Assembly: GCA_000964245.1 (NCBI GenBank)
Contig: LANB01000001.1
Span: 2,632,392 to 2,696,391 of the forward strand
Origin: Cellvibrionaceae bacterium 1162T.S.0a.05
GTDB taxonomy: Bacteria; Pseudomonadota; Gammaproteobacteria; Pseudomonadales; Cellvibrionaceae
Direction of reading: 5' to 3'
Length of the DNA stretch: 64,000 nt
Under the pieces are notes generated by a model that saw only the letters and a program-made list of their open reading frames with translations, was not told the DNA's origin and ran no database searches. The position numbers and the translations under genes are program-made. Of this stretch, positions 1-10,267 are shown piece by piece (position 1 is the stretch's first letter; each line of letters opens with the position of its first letter).

Positions 1-46
1 AGGTCGTACGCTACGCGAGTTAATTAACGTCAATATTATTGCTCAG

Positions 47-66
47 GCCGATGTGCATGCATCGGC
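47..66. terminator. Perfect hairpin, possible terminator of an upstream gene
   Basis: The arms GCCGATG and CATCGGC pair perfectly around a six-base loop and are followed by TTGTAT. The T-tract is weak, so this could be a terminator of a gene lying left of the window or simply a palindrome ahead of the gene at 109. Confidence 0.35.
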
Positions 67-108
67 TTGTATAAACACCTTCGCAGTAAAAAAGGTCAGG
101 AGTCAGGT

Positions 109-1119
109 ATGTCTACAGATTCAATTTCACTAAGCAGTCAAACAGTGAACCGGGAAATTTTGATCAAGATGATCGAAAGAGGGGATTATCTTGTTATTGC
201 TGGCGATGAAGATGTATTAAAAGACTTGCCTGCGGGAAATTGGGTTGGAGGCACCATTCCTTATTTCATGACAACAGAGGGTGGTAAAGTTGATCGTGAC
301 ATTCTGTATGTCACAACGATTTCCGGTTTCAAGAATAATTTACCACGTTTAACACTCTACGATACCAATACCATTAACCGAATTGCCAAGGAGGCACCGG
401 AGCACGGTTTCACGCTTTTGATTCTGCCCGCTTTGACCGATGTGCATATGGCTTACGCACAGGGCGCTCCCAATTTTGAGCGTATGTTCTTTACCCCCAT
501 TATGGGATGGATCTCAGGCGTGCACCTGGATGATTTGGCAAGTCGCTCGCCCAAAGTTGCGATGGGCACCGGCGGCGGCGCCTTAAGTAGCGACCACGCA
601 GCGGCAATTCATGTTCCGCTCCCCGAGCATCAGCAAGCCAATATTAATATTATTAATTTGTTCACTCAGGGAAATGGGCCGACAATCCGATTCCCGCAGG
701 ACGGTTTTGAAGCGTCCACGTGTACCATCGACGGCACCGAAGCCAATCTCGCCAACTTCATCAAGGAAAATAATATTGATACTAAAATGCCGCTGGTTGC
801 TGACTACAGCGGCATTTCTGTGAATGTGAGTATTCAGGAAGTGCAGGAGGGCAATGTTAAACTGTATGCCCCTGTTTTTGCTGATCTCGAATACCGTTTT
901 GCCAGCCCCGTTGTCGATTATGTCTCGGAGTTTGAAACTGCAATGCGCGCCACAGGAAAGTCCGAAGTTGCCTACTGTTGTAATTGTATATTGAATTACC
1001 TTTACTCAGAGCTCGAAGGTAAAAAGACAGGCAATCTCACTGGCCCCATGACCTTTGGGGAAGTCGCGTATCAGTTGGTCAATCAGACTCTGGTGTATCT
1101 CAGCATCGACGAAATCTAG
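109..1119 (+). CDS. Conserved hypothetical protein, FIST-like C-terminus
   Basis: Protein of 336 residues. I chose ATG at 109 because AGGAG lies six bases upstream; an in-frame TTG at 67 would add 14 residues with no ribosome site. No signal peptide or membrane segment is visible. The C-terminal part carries a Cys-rich CCNC motif (about residues 288-292) followed by a segment ending TGPMTFGEVAYQL, which resembles the end of FIST C-terminal sensory domains where a conserved Cys precedes a GE(I/V) turn. The gene stands alone, with about 140 bases before the next gene. The FIST-like assignment is pattern recognition only; I do not know a function. Confidence 0.7.
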   Translation: MSTDSISLSSQTVNREILIKMIERGDYLVIAGDEDVLKDLPAGNWVGGTIPYFMTTEGGKVDRDILYVTTISGFKNNLPRLTLYDTNTINRIAKEAPEHGFTLLILPALTDVHMAYAQGAPNFERMFFTPIMGWISGVHLDDLASRSPKVAMGTGGGALSSDHAAAIHVPLPEHQQANINIINLFTQGNGPTIRFPQDGFEASTCTIDGTEANLANFIKENNIDTKMPLVADYSGISVNVSIQEVQEGNVKLYAPVFADLEYRFASPVVDYVSEFETAMRATGKSEVAYCCNCILNYLYSELEGKKTGNLTGPMTFGEVAYQLVNQTLVYLSIDEI

Positions 1120-1259
1120 GAAACCTCAGAAATTGAGATCCCACTTTTCGCGCTCCGCCAGGTGAATATTTACCTGGTGGATAGATGGACTTTGTCGCGC
1201 AAAACATCTATTCTTCTGCAATTATTCAAGGGTTTATAAGGTATCACTGGGGCTTGGCT

Positions 1260-2189
1260 ATGGACAAAAAAATAGCGGTGATTGTGGATTCAGCGTGTAA
1301 CTTGCCACGGCAGGTGCTGGAAAAATATCAAATAACGCGTGTACCCATTTTTTATTCTGTTGATGGCAAGCAAGCTGTTGATCCTTGTAAAGATGAGAGT
1401 GTGTTGAGTGTTTTCAAATCGGGCGAATTGTCGCGCAAGCACGATGTTCTGACCAACCCGCCAACGCCCTCTGACTTCGAGCGACAAATTATTCGCAAAT
1501 TAAAAGAGGGATATAAAACGGTGTTGGTACAAACCATTAACCGTATGCAGGGAGATACCTACAAGCATGCGAATATGGCGGCGACCAATGTCCAGAAAAA
1601 GCTCGGGGACCGTCAGGATATTGCGATTCGTGTTATGGACAGTCGCACAGTTTTTGCCGGTCAGGGCGTGATGGTGCTGGAAACTGTGCGACGTATGTTA
1701 AGTGGCCAGGACGGTGCCAAGGTAAAGCGTGCTTTGGATCGCCTCTCCGAAAATATTCACAGTTTCGTAATACCCAAGAACCCTTTGCTTTCCCTGGAGC
1801 GCTCGCAAAAACGCAATGAAAAAGCTGTGGGTTGGGGGCAGGCTTTCGTTGCCGATATGTTAAATATCTATCCCACCTTGTGTATAGTTAACGATTCTTC
1901 TTATCTTGCTAATAAGGCACTCGGCTTTAAAAAAGCGGCTAAACAATTATTTCATCATGCGACAGTAAGGATTGAGCAGGGGCTGCTGTGTCCGTTTGTT
2001 GTGATCAACTATGCGGGCCCACTGAAAGAGTTGAAAGTGCTTCCTGGTTACGATGAATTGGAGGAGGCTGCTGCAAAGAATAAAGTGAAAATTATTCCAT
2101 CCGTCATGAGTCTTGCCGGTGGGATTTATACCAGTGTCGGTTCGCTTTCTCTGGCGCTAGCCACTGAACCTCACGAGTGGGAGAGCTAG
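1260..2189 (+). CDS. DegV family protein (fatty-acid binding)
   Basis: Protein of 309 residues. The start IAVIVDSACNLP (residues about 4-15) is the usual DegV opening, with the DS that contacts lipid carboxylates. The segment TNPPTPSDF (about 64-72) corresponds to the canonical TSQPSP motif, and VMDSRTVFAGQG to the second conserved region. DegV/FakB proteins bind a fatty acid; in Firmicutes FakB presents it to the kinase FakA. No FakA-like gene is seen here, so the role in this organism is open. ATG at 1260 matches the family start; a longer frame from 1185 adds 25 residues without family similarity. No strong ribosome site is visible. Confidence 0.85.
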   Translation: MDKKIAVIVDSACNLPRQVLEKYQITRVPIFYSVDGKQAVDPCKDESVLSVFKSGELSRKHDVLTNPPTPSDFERQIIRKLKEGYKTVLVQTINRMQGDTYKHANMAATNVQKKLGDRQDIAIRVMDSRTVFAGQGVMVLETVRRMLSGQDGAKVKRALDRLSENIHSFVIPKNPLLSLERSQKRNEKAVGWGQAFVADMLNIYPTLCIVNDSSYLANKALGFKKAAKQLFHHATVRIEQGLLCPFVVINYAGPLKELKVLPGYDELEEAAAKNKVKIIPSVMSLAGGIYTSVGSLSLALATEPHEWES

Positions 2190-2324
2190 CAAGGCCTCAG
2201 AATGCGCTGACTCTGTTTTTACCTGACTCATTTTTCATAAGTCTGTTTTTACCGAGTAAAGAACAATCCCCTGCTAAACTTCAGGTTGAACTCTTCCATT
2301 CACCTTCCAACGTGAGAGTCTCCA

Positions 2325-4787
2325 ATGAGATACCTGATAATAACAAGTTTACTACTATCTTCAGCGCTAAGCGCCGCACCGAATCTAAAACTCAACGACC
2401 TGGATTACTTCGAAACCCAGGGCCTTAATGTCACCGTATTTGCAGATATTTACCCCGATGGTCATCAAACGGGTGTCACGGTCATTCAGCATGGGCTAAG
2501 AGTCGCGGCCAATGGCGATATTCGTCTTGAAGCTTCACCCGGGCAGTGGTCGCCTGTACCGGCAGGAGGCGATAAAAATGTCGACCGGGAAAAACAGATC
2601 GTTTCACAAACCCTTGCGTATCCCGATGAAAGTAAAAATCGCAAGGGTTTTAATCCGATAGAGTATCCTGATCTTGAATTTACCTACACAGTCCACGTTA
2701 GCCCTTTGGAAGGCAACAGCTTTAAAATCAGTGTGGATCTGGATAAGCCTGTGCCACAAGAGTGGTTAGGGAAAATTGGTTTCAACTTCGAGTTGTTTCC
2801 ACAGCACCTCTTTGGGAAAAGCTGGTTGATGGATGGGCAGCAAGGCATATTTCCGCAACAAGCCAATGGCCCAATAGAAAAGCACGAAGGCGAATGGCTC
2901 GCGGTACCGCTTGCGCGGGGTAATAAATTGGTGGTCGCGCCTGAAGAAGACAAGCAGCGTATGACAATCGAAAATGCTCAAGGAGAGTTGGAGCTTTGGG
3001 ATGGACGCGCCAACCACAACAACGGTTGGTATATTGTGCGGTCGCTTATTAAAAAAGGGGCGACGAAGAATGCGGTTGAATGGGTTGTGACACCAAATGT
3101 CGTAAAAGGTTGGAAGTATAAGCCCGTAATCCAGGTTTCGCAGCTGGGTTATGATAGCGAGCAAGAAAAGCGAATTGTTATTGAACAAGATAAAACAGAT
3201 AAAAAAGCGCGCAAATTAACGCTGTATAAATTAACGGAGAAGGGGCGACAAAAAGTCGAGTCGGGCAAGCCCGAATACTGGGGTACCTTCTTGCGATACA
3301 ATTATTTTGTTTATGATTTTTCAAAAGTAACAACGCCGGGTATGTATCTTGTCGAATACGCCGATAACGAAAGCCACAGCTTCGAAATATCAGCGGATGT
3401 TTACAGTCGGCATGCCTGGCAACCCACACTTGAATATTATTTGCCTGTGCAAATGTGTCATATGCGGGTTAATGAAAAATACCGCGTGTGGCACGACCTT
3501 TGTCACGAAGACGATGCGCGTATGTCGCCGGTAAATACCAATCACTTCGACGGCTATATTTCCGGCCCTTCAACGCTGACTAAATACAAACCGCTGGAGC
3601 CGGTGCCGGGCCTCAATAAAGGCGGCTGGCATGATGCCGGTGACTATGACTTGCGTGTGGAATCGCAAATGACAACGACCTGGATGTTGGCGATGATGAT
3701 CGAGGAGTTCGGTCTGGATTACGATGCGACCCTGATTGATCAGAATAAAAAGCGGGTAGAAATTCATCAACCGGATGGCATCTCCGATGCGCATCAGCAA
3801 GTTGAGCATGGCTTGCTTTCGGTGCTTGGCGCTTATCAATCATTGGGCCGTTTGTACCGCGGCATTATTACACCGACTATTCGTCAGTACGTTCTTCTCG
3901 GTGATGCTGCTTCGCAGAGTGACAATATTGTTTATGAACACCCAAGCGAAGAGGTGCGCAAGCTGGGAACATATTCGGGTGTTCAGGATGATCGTCTGGT
4001 ATTCACCGAAGAAAACCCTGATCGTGAATTGCGCGCTTTGGCGGGCTTGGCTGCTGCGTCGCGCGTGATGAGAGATCACAATCCTGAGTTGGCGAAGGCC
4101 AGTATTGAAGCGGCTGAAAATCTCTATGTGATTGCAAGTAAAGGAGAAAAAATTCGCGCGGGGAATAAAGCGTTCGCACTTGCGGAGCTGGCTTTAACGA
4201 CCGGAAAGCAAGGTTATCTCGATCAATTGATTGCGATGGAGGCGGAATTGATCGAACACATTGAGCACAGTGGTTGGGCGATTGGCCGTGTGATGCCTTT
4301 AATTAAAAATGAAGGCTTCAAAGCGCGCATCGCGGAGGCTGTTGCGGGTTATCAACAAGGTGTGCGTGAACAAAGTACAGAAACGCCCTATGGCGTTCCC
4401 TACAAGCCGCACATTTGGGGTGCGGGCTGGGGTATTCAGGCCTTCGCTGTGCGACAATATTTTTTCCATCAAGCCTGGCCGCAACATACCAGCATCGATG
4501 TCTATTTGAATGCGCTTAATTTCATTTTGGGTGTCCACCCTGGCGAAAACACCATGTCATTCGCGTCGGGCGTTGGATCTGAGTCGGCTGTCGTGGCCTA
4601 TGGTGTGAACCGTGCGGATTGGTCTTATATTCCCGGTGGTGTGATATCGGGTACCGCCCTGATTCGGCCTGACTTACCTGAGTTAAAAATCTGGCCCTTT
4701 TTCTGGCAACAAACCGAGTACGTCATGGGTGGCGGTGCGACTAACTACATGTTTCTTGTATTGGCAGCAGAGAAAACATTTCAGTGA
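2325..4787 (+). CDS. Secreted glycoside hydrolase family 9 (endoglucanase-like)
   Basis: Protein of 820 residues with a signal peptide (about 1-17, ending ALSA). Residues about 18-260 form a beta-rich region I cannot name. From about 265 an Ig-like CelD_N domain begins (VIQVSQLGYDSEQEKR), followed by the (alpha/alpha)6 GH9 catalytic domain. GGWHDAGDYD at about 433-442 carries the catalytic base motif DAGD, and the terminal TEYVMGGGATNYMF supplies the likely acid Glu near residue 798. GH9 enzymes cleave beta-1,4-glucans by inversion; some relatives act on other beta-glycans, so the substrate is not certain. No carbohydrate-binding module or linker is visible. It stands alone and is not in an operon with the next gene. 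Confidence 0.9.
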   Translation: MRYLIITSLLLSSALSAAPNLKLNDLDYFETQGLNVTVFADIYPDGHQTGVTVIQHGLRVAANGDIRLEASPGQWSPVPAGGDKNVDREKQIVSQTLAYPDESKNRKGFNPIEYPDLEFTYTVHVSPLEGNSFKISVDLDKPVPQEWLGKIGFNFELFPQHLFGKSWLMDGQQGIFPQQANGPIEKHEGEWLAVPLARGNKLVVAPEEDKQRMTIENAQGELELWDGRANHNNGWYIVRSLIKKGATKNAVEWVVTPNVVKGWKYKPVIQVSQLGYDSEQEKRIVIEQDKTDKKARKLTLYKLTEKGRQKVESGKPEYWGTFLRYNYFVYDFSKVTTPGMYLVEYADNESHSFEISADVYSRHAWQPTLEYYLPVQMCHMRVNEKYRVWHDLCHEDDARMSPVNTNHFDGYISGPSTLTKYKPLEPVPGLNKGGWHDAGDYDLRVESQMTTTWMLAMMIEEFGLDYDATLIDQNKKRVEIHQPDGISDAHQQVEHGLLSVLGAYQSLGRLYRGIITPTIRQYVLLGDAASQSDNIVYEHPSEEVRKLGTYSGVQDDRLVFTEENPDRELRALAGLAAASRVMRDHNPELAKASIEAAENLYVIASKGEKIRAGNKAFALAELALTTGKQGYLDQLIAMEAELIEHIEHSGWAIGRVMPLIKNEGFKARIAEAVAGYQQGVREQSTETPYGVPYKPHIWGAGWGIQAFAVRQYFFHQAWPQHTSIDVYLNALNFILGVHPGENTMSFASGVGSESAVVAYGVNRADWSYIPGGVISGTALIRPDLPELKIWPFFWQQTEYVMGGGATNYMFLVLAAEKTFQ

Positions 4788-4832
4788 ACTCGGCTTGTAA
4801 ATATGTTCTTTGGTAAATGTTGTAAATAAATA

Positions 4833-5603
4833 ATGACACGAGCACTGCGTATCAAAATATTGATCCTCGTTGGTTTTCTATTGGCCGCAGTGCTCGTTTT
4901 TGTCCCCGCCATTCCTCAGGATCTCGCTTACCACGACTTTGCCGATGCGCGTCGTATTTTCGGTATCCCCAATTTCTGGAATGTTATATCCAACTTGCCT
5001 TTTGTTTTAATCGGCTTATGGGGCATCGTGAACTTCAATCGTAAAAGTGATCTTGCCATATTTATCTGGATATTTTTCCTGGGCTTCTTGCTGACCGGTT
5101 TTGGTTCAGCGTATTACCATTGGGCGCCGACCAATAGTACTCTGGTCTGGGACCGCTTGCCGATGACAATAGCGTTTATGTCTTTTTTCGCCATGATGAT
5201 TGCGCTGCATATACAGGACCGTTTTGGTCGTTTGGTACTTGTGCCTTTGCTGGTGCTCGGCGTCATTTCTGTTTTTTATTGGGCTTACACCGAAACACTG
5301 GGTCGTGGTGATTTGCGTTTGTATGCGGCGGTACAGTTTGTTCCTATTGTGCTTATCCCTTTGGCGATTGGCTTATTTCCGGTGAAGCGCTATCCGCTTA
5401 AATATTTTATTGCCTTGCTGGCGGCTTACCTGGGTGCCAAGGGCTTTGAGCATTTTGACAAGGCTATTTTTGCGTCTATACCAATGAGTGGTCATGCGAT
5501 CAAACATGTTTCTGCCTCGCTTTCTGGTTTGGCATTTTTCTTTCTGGTGCAATCCTGTGATAAGCCAGTGTTCAAAGTTGACGTAGCCCACAGTTCTGTA
5601 TGA
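4833..5603 (+). CDS. CREST-family membrane hydrolase (alkaline ceramidase-like)
   Basis: Protein of 256 residues with about seven hydrophobic helices. Motifs fit the ceramidase/PAQR (CREST) superfamily: NFWNVISNLPF near the first helices, GSAYYHWAPT at about 91-100 with the conserved Ser and His, WDRLPMTIAFMS with the conserved Asp, and GHAIKH near 220 with the His pair. These residues bind the active-site zinc in alkaline ceramidases. Substrate cannot be read from sequence; ceramide-like amides are the family precedent, and few gammaproteobacteria make sphingolipids. It starts 45 bases after the GH9 gene with no clear ribosome site, so the linkage is uncertain. Confidence 0.8.
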   Translation: MTRALRIKILILVGFLLAAVLVFVPAIPQDLAYHDFADARRIFGIPNFWNVISNLPFVLIGLWGIVNFNRKSDLAIFIWIFFLGFLLTGFGSAYYHWAPTNSTLVWDRLPMTIAFMSFFAMMIALHIQDRFGRLVLVPLLVLGVISVFYWAYTETLGRGDLRLYAAVQFVPIVLIPLAIGLFPVKRYPLKYFIALLAAYLGAKGFEHFDKAIFASIPMSGHAIKHVSASLSGLAFFFLVQSCDKPVFKVDVAHSSV

Positions 5604-6017
5604 AATCATTTACAAGTTGCAAGGGTTACTTGTTGTATACAAGGATTTTACCCTCTGTTTACCTAAAGCAGCGCACACTTCACTCCATATATAAATAAAG
5701 TTAATAATTAAAAATTACACAAAGCGATTCGTAACAATAGGTTTACGATAAAGGCTTTGAGTTCGAGAGTACCGTTTCCTGTGATTTAGCCAATCAGAGT
5801 CGCGACGAGAATTTAAATAACTATTTTAGCGAGTGTATCAATACAAAAAACGGGAAAAGATTTTCTATTCAGCAATCCTGTTGTGAATTGTTGATGTGTT
5901 TTTGAATAGCCGTTTTGTTTTTAAGTTGGCCTACACATGTCTTTCAGGGTTTTGCAATAACGCCCGGGAATGTTGTGGCTTACTGAAACTAAAAGAATGC
6001 CAGTTAGGTGTGTGGTT
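5604..6017 (+). other. Non-coding stretch, possible small RNA or long 3' UTR
   Basis: About 410 bases between the ceramidase-like gene and a strong plus-strand terminator at 6018. The left part is AT-rich (around 5685-5725) and could hold a promoter. I see no convincing reading frame: the one long frame (from 5896) lacks a ribosome site and runs through the terminator hairpin. Either the ceramidase message has an unusually long 3' end or a separate RNA is made here. Confidence 0.35.
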
Positions 6018-6061
6018 CCGGCCAATACAATACGCCCGTGTTGTATTTGGCCGGTTTTTTT
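6018..6061 (+). terminator. Strong Rho-independent terminator
   Basis: CCGGCCAATACAA pairs with TTGTATTTGGCCGG (one bulged T), the stem extends inward by three pairs around the loop GCCC, and a run of seven T follows at 6055-6061. It faces the plus strand, away from uvrA, whose minus-strand end is at 6122. Confidence 0.85.
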
Positions 6062-6121
6062 ATTTAACTGTATTCTTGATTTGCAATCTGTTTTACAGCC
6101 TGGTCAAGTCTGATTACAAAA

Positions 6122-8989
6122 TCAGGAAGCCACTTTTTTCTTGGTCGCAGCTTTCTTTTTTGTTGCTGTGTGTAGTAGCGGGTTTAAAAACCGGCCAGTG
6201 TGTGACGCCTTGATTTTACAAATACTTTCCGGTGTGCCTTCCGCTATAATTTGACCTCCGCCACTTCCGCCTTCGGGGCCGAGATCCACAATCCAGTCTG
6301 CAGTTTTAATTACGTCCAGATTGTGTTCAATGACCACAACGGTATTGCCGTGATCACGCAGACGATGCAATACATTGAGCAATTGTTGAATATCGTGAAA
6401 GTGGAGGCCGGTAGTAGGTTCATCGAGAATATATAACGTGCTGCCAGTATCCCGCTTGCTGAGTTCGCGAGAGAGTTTTACGCGTTGCGCTTCACCGCCT
6501 GAGAGCGTGGTCGCAGCCTGACCGAGACGAATATAGGAGAGGCCAACGTCCATCAGGGTTTGTAATTTTTTTGAAATCACCGGTACGGCATCGAAAAACT
6601 CACGTGCATCTTCTACGGTCATTTCCAGTACTTCGTGAATGCTTTTTCCCTTGTATTTAATTTCGAGGGTTTCGCGGTTGTAACGCTTGCCGTTGCAGAC
6701 ATCGCAAGCAACATACACGTCGGGGAGAAAATGCATTTCCACTTTTACCACGCCGTCGCCCTGGCAGGCTTCGCAGCGGCCACCTTTCACATTAAAACTG
6801 AAGCGACCAACCTTGTAGCCTCGTGAGCGCGCCTCTTGCGTGCCGGCGAATAATTCACGAATAGGTGTAAATATTCCCGTGTAAGTTGCCGGGTTCGAGC
6901 GCGGTGTGCGGCCGATGGGGCTTTGGTCTATATCGACACATTTATCGAAATTGTTGAGCCCCTTGATACTTTTGTGTTTGGCGGGGGTGAGCGTGCTGGC
7001 CTTGTTTAACTCTGTTGCCGCAAGAGGATAGAGCGTACCGTTGATGAGGGTTGATTTGCCACTGCCTGAAACGCCGGTAATACAGGTCATCACGCCGACG
7101 GGAATTTTGAGGTGCACGTTTTGTAAATTGTTGCCAGCGGCACCGAGAACCTCCAGCCATTTATCGTCTTTTGCGTCGTGGCGAATATTGGGGACTTCGA
7201 TTTTTTTTCGACCCGATAAGTAATCCGCAGTCAGGGATGCACGTGTTTTAACGACTTTGTTGTAAGTGCCTTGAGCGATAATTTCGCCACCGTGTACACC
7301 AGCACCGGGGCCAATATCGACTATGTAATCTGCGGTGCGAATGGCTTCTTCATCGTGTTCGACAACAATGACAGTATTGCCGAGGTCTCGTAAGTGGGTC
7401 AGCGTTTTTAACAAGCGATCATTGTCGCGTTGATGCAAACCGATTGACGGTTCATCAAGAATGTACATAACACCGACCAGACCCGCACCAATTTGGCTGG
7501 CAAGACGAATGCGTTGTGCTTCACCACCGGATAAGGTTTCGGCACTGCGATTGAGGGTCAGGTAATTTAAGCCGACATCCACCAAAAATCGAAAACGATC
7601 GCGCAGTTCTTTGAGAATTTTTTCTGCGATTTCCTGTTTGCCACCGGTAAATTTTAGAGCAGTAAAATAGTCCCAGGCTTCGCCGACCGGTAATTCGGTG
7701 ATTTGCGGCAGGGTGCGATTGTCTATGTAAACGTGGCGAGCAGCTTGCCGCAATCGTGCGCCCTCGCATTCCGGGCATTTCATTGTCGACAAAAATTTAA
7801 TCAATTCCTCACGCACGCTATTGGATTCCGTGTCGCGGTAGCGGCGTTCGAGATTGGGAATCACGCCCTCAAAAACATGGCTGCGTTGATACACATCACC
7901 GCGGTCGTTGACATAACTGAAGTCGATGCTTTCACCTTTGGAACCGTAAAGCACAACGTCTTTGTATTTCTTTGCCAGGCGCTTCCAGGGTTTATCGACA
8001 TCAAAGCCGTAGTGGTCGGCCAGCGATGTGAGCATGTGGTAGTAATAAAGATTGCGTCGATCCCAGCCGCGAATTGCACCCTCGCTCAAAGAGGCTTCGG
8101 GAAATTGCACAAGTTTTTCTTCGGAGAAAAATTGTTTTACTCCGAGTCCATCACAACTCGGGCAGGCACCGGCGGGGTTATTGAAGGAAAATAAACGCGG
8201 CTCCAATTCCTGTAGGGAATAATCACAAAGAGGGCAGGCATGTTTGGCTGAAAAAATATGGTCATCGAGTTTGCCATCCATATCAGCAATAACGGCAACG
8301 CCATCAGACAGGTTGATTGCTGTTTCAAATGAATCTGCGAGGCGTGTCTTAATATCGTCGCGCACTTTGAAGCGGTCTATGACAACGTCGATACTGTGCT
8401 TTTTCTTTTTGTCGAGTTTGGGTGCATCATCAAGGTCTACCACAAGGCCATCGATACGGGCGCGGATAAACCCGTCGCGGCGCAAACCGTCGAGCACATG
8501 CATGTGCTCCCCTTTGCGATCCTTTACCAGCGGTGCGAGTAACATTAATTTACTGCCTTCCGGTTGTTTAAGTACCGTGTCCACCATTTGGCTGATTGTT
8601 TGTGCGGAAAGGGTTTCGCCGTGAGTGGGACAGCGCGGGTCGCCCACTCGGGCAAACAACAAACGCAAATAGTCGTAAATCTCGGTAATGGTGCCCACCG
8701 TGGAACGCGGGTTGTGAGAGGTCGATTTCTGTTCAATGGAAATGGCCGGACTCAAACCTTCGATGTGATCAACATCGGGTTTTTCCATCATGGATAAAAA
8801 TTGGCGCGCATAGGTCGACAGGGATTCCACATAGCGACGCTGACCCTCGGCGTAAAGTGTGTCGAAAGCGAGCGACGATTTGCCGGAACCACTGAGGCCC
8901 GTAATGACAATGAGTTTGTCGCGAGGAAGGTCGAGATCAACGTTCTTTAAATTGTGGGTGCGTGCGCCGCGTACTACGATGGTGTCCAC
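6122..8989 (-). CDS. uvrA: Excinuclease ABC subunit A
   Basis: Protein of 955 residues, the usual UvrA length. It scans DNA with UvrB in nucleotide excision repair. Two ABC ATPase modules are visible: Walker [10 protein letters not shown] near residue 31 and GVSGSGKST near 640, each with an LSGGEAQR signature. The zinc-finger cysteines lie in CPLCDYS and in CEACQGDG...CDVC. The start is GTG at 8989, five bases after AGGAG; a longer frame to 9037 lacks family similarity. The extreme C-terminus has lysine-rich repeats (KKKAATKKK), which is an extension of many proteobacterial UvrA proteins. No canonical LexA box precedes it. Confidence 0.97.
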   Translation of the reverse strand: MDTIVVRGARTHNLKNVDLDLPRDKLIVITGLSGSGKSSLAFDTLYAEGQRRYVESLSTYARQFLSMMEKPDVDHIEGLSPAISIEQKSTSHNPRSTVGTITEIYDYLRLLFARVGDPRCPTHGETLSAQTISQMVDTVLKQPEGSKLMLLAPLVKDRKGEHMHVLDGLRRDGFIRARIDGLVVDLDDAPKLDKKKKHSIDVVIDRFKVRDDIKTRLADSFETAINLSDGVAVIADMDGKLDDHIFSAKHACPLCDYSLQELEPRLFSFNNPAGACPSCDGLGVKQFFSEEKLVQFPEASLSEGAIRGWDRRNLYYYHMLTSLADHYGFDVDKPWKRLAKKYKDVVLYGSKGESIDFSYVNDRGDVYQRSHVFEGVIPNLERRYRDTESNSVREELIKFLSTMKCPECEGARLRQAARHVYIDNRTLPQITELPVGEAWDYFTALKFTGGKQEIAEKILKELRDRFRFLVDVGLNYLTLNRSAETLSGGEAQRIRLASQIGAGLVGVMYILDEPSIGLHQRDNDRLLKTLTHLRDLGNTVIVVEHDEEAIRTADYIVDIGPGAGVHGGEIIAQGTYNKVVKTRASLTADYLSGRKKIEVPNIRHDAKDDKWLEVLGAAGNNLQNVHLKIPVGVMTCITGVSGSGKSTLINGTLYPLAATELNKASTLTPAKHKSIKGLNNFDKCVDIDQSPIGRTPRSNPATYTGIFTPIRELFAGTQEARSRGYKVGRFSFNVKGGRCEACQGDGVVKVEMHFLPDVYVACDVCNGKRYNRETLEIKYKGKSIHEVLEMTVEDAREFFDAVPVISKKLQTLMDVGLSYIRLGQAATTLSGGEAQRVKLSRELSKRDTGSTLYILDEPTTGLHFHDIQQLLNVLHRLRDHGNTVVVIEHNLDVIKTADWIVDLGPEGGSGGGQIIAEGTPESICKIKASHTGRFLNPLLHTATKKKAATKKKVAS

Positions 8990-9316
8990 GTTTACTCCTG
9001 GTGTTGGCAATTGGACCCTGAAAAGGCAAACCGCCAAGTATACGATATTTGACTGTCAAAACTTGTCAGGAGTGTTTCAGGGGCTTGGCAGCGGTTGCTT
9101 TCTGGCGGCACAGCGGTGCTTTGATCGGCACTCGGATTAGCACTCTTATCGGCAATCTGGATGTCATTGAATCTCGCGCTCAATATCTGGCATAGTTGTG
9201 CGGCGTGAGGTGATTCGTTCTGCAATCCCGCTCGAGCTATTCGCCTGGTTAGGAACAATCAGGGAAATAAAACAAATAAATCAACACATAGATTAACAAA
9301 AAGGAGTGTGACTACA
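8990..9316. other. Divergent promoter region of uvrA and the SPFH operon
   Basis: About 330 bases between two divergent genes. It must hold both promoters. I see short direct similarities (ATCGGCACTCGG, TTAGCACTC, ATCGGCAATCTGG around 9126-9160) but no clear operator. The sequence CTGTCAAAACTTGTCAG (9053-9069) resembles a LexA box but is one base too long. Confidence 0.4.
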
Positions 9317-10267
9317 GTGCCGGACATTCTCTTAGACTACCTTTTCAGTGTACAGACTGCCATTTTGATTGCGGTCATTTTCCTCGGTAAGTCCACCATT
9401 CGTTTCGTGCCTCAGAATCGCGCCTATGTGATTGAGCGGTTCGGGAAATACAACAGAACGCTGGAGGCGGGCATCAAACTGGTGATTCCCATCTTTGAGC
9501 GCGTTGCGCATGATCGCTCGCTGAAAGAGCAGGCGCAGGATGTGCCAAGCCAGGGGGCAATTACCAAGGACAATATTTCATTAACCGTCGATGGCGTCCT
9601 GTATTTTCGGGTGATTGACCCCTACAAAGCCTCTTACGGCGTTGAAGACTACGTTTTTGCCGTGGTGCAATTAGCACAAACCACCATGCGCTCGGAAATC
9701 GGCAAGATGGAGTTGGACAAGACTTTTGAAGAGCGTGATCAACTGAATTCCAATATCGTGAGAGCGATTAACGAAGCGGCCGACCCCTGGGGTGTTGTGG
9801 TGCTGCGTTACGAAATTAAAGACATTGTCCCACCCGCCAGCGTAATGTCGGCCATGGAATCACAGATGCGCGCGGAACGTGAGCGACGCGCCAAGATTCT
9901 CGAATCGGAAGGGGACAAGCAAGCCGCCATCAATCGCGCAGAAGGGGACAGGCAGGCGCAAGTACTGGCTGCGGAAGCGGATAAAGCAGAACAAATTTTA
10001 CGTGCAGAAGGTGAGGCTCAGGCCATTCGCGCGGTTGCGGACGCGCAGGCCGAAGCCTTACGCAAAGTGGGGGATGCCGCGAAAACAATCGAAGGGCAAG
10101 CCGCCATGCAACTGGATTTGGCAACCAAGGCGATTGCCGCAAAACATGCTATTGCCCGGGAATCCTCAGTGGTTCTGCTACCGGATTCTGGCACCGATGC
10201 CGCGGCCATTGTGGCCCAGGCCATGAGCATCATTAACAAAACCAAAGTGACAGGTGTTGAGCAATGA
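9317..10267 (+). CDS. SPFH/band-7 membrane protein (stomatin/QmcA-like)
   Basis: Protein of 316 residues. One N-terminal membrane helix (about 5-22) is followed by the SPFH domain, with VPQNRAYVIERFGKYNRTLEAG at its start and the conserved QTTMRSEIG and LDKTFEERDQLN. The second half is an Ala/Glu/Arg-rich coiled coil (about 185-285) that mediates oligomerisation. AGGAG at 9302-9306 is ten bases before GTG 9317 and only one before GTG 9308, so I prefer 9317. Its stop overlaps the start of an NfeD protein, the standard SPFH-NfeD partnership found in bacterial membrane microdomains. Confidence 0.92.
   Translation: MPDILLDYLFSVQTAILIAVIFLGKSTIRFVPQNRAYVIERFGKYNRTLEAGIKLVIPIFERVAHDRSLKEQAQDVPSQGAITKDNISLTVDGVLYFRVIDPYKASYGVEDYVFAVVQLAQTTMRSEIGKMELDKTFEERDQLNSNIVRAINEAADPWGVVVLRYEIKDIVPPASVMSAMESQMRAERERRAKILESEGDKQAAINRAEGDRQAQVLAAEADKAEQILRAEGEAQAIRAVADAQAEALRKVGDAAKTIEGQAAMQLDLATKAIAAKHAIARESSVVLLPDSGTDAAAIVAQAMSIINKTKVTGVEQ

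Noticed and set aside
5896-6213. 105-residue plus-strand frame
   Set aside because: No ribosome site, poor composition, runs through the terminator hairpin and into the end of uvrA.
7703-8194. 163-residue plus-strand frame inside uvrA
   Set aside because: Antisense shadow of a confirmed gene with no ribosome site or family match.
9053-9069. LexA-like sequence before uvrA
   Set aside because: CTGTCAAAACTTGTCAG is 17 bases; a canonical box has 16 with fixed spacing and AT-rich centre.
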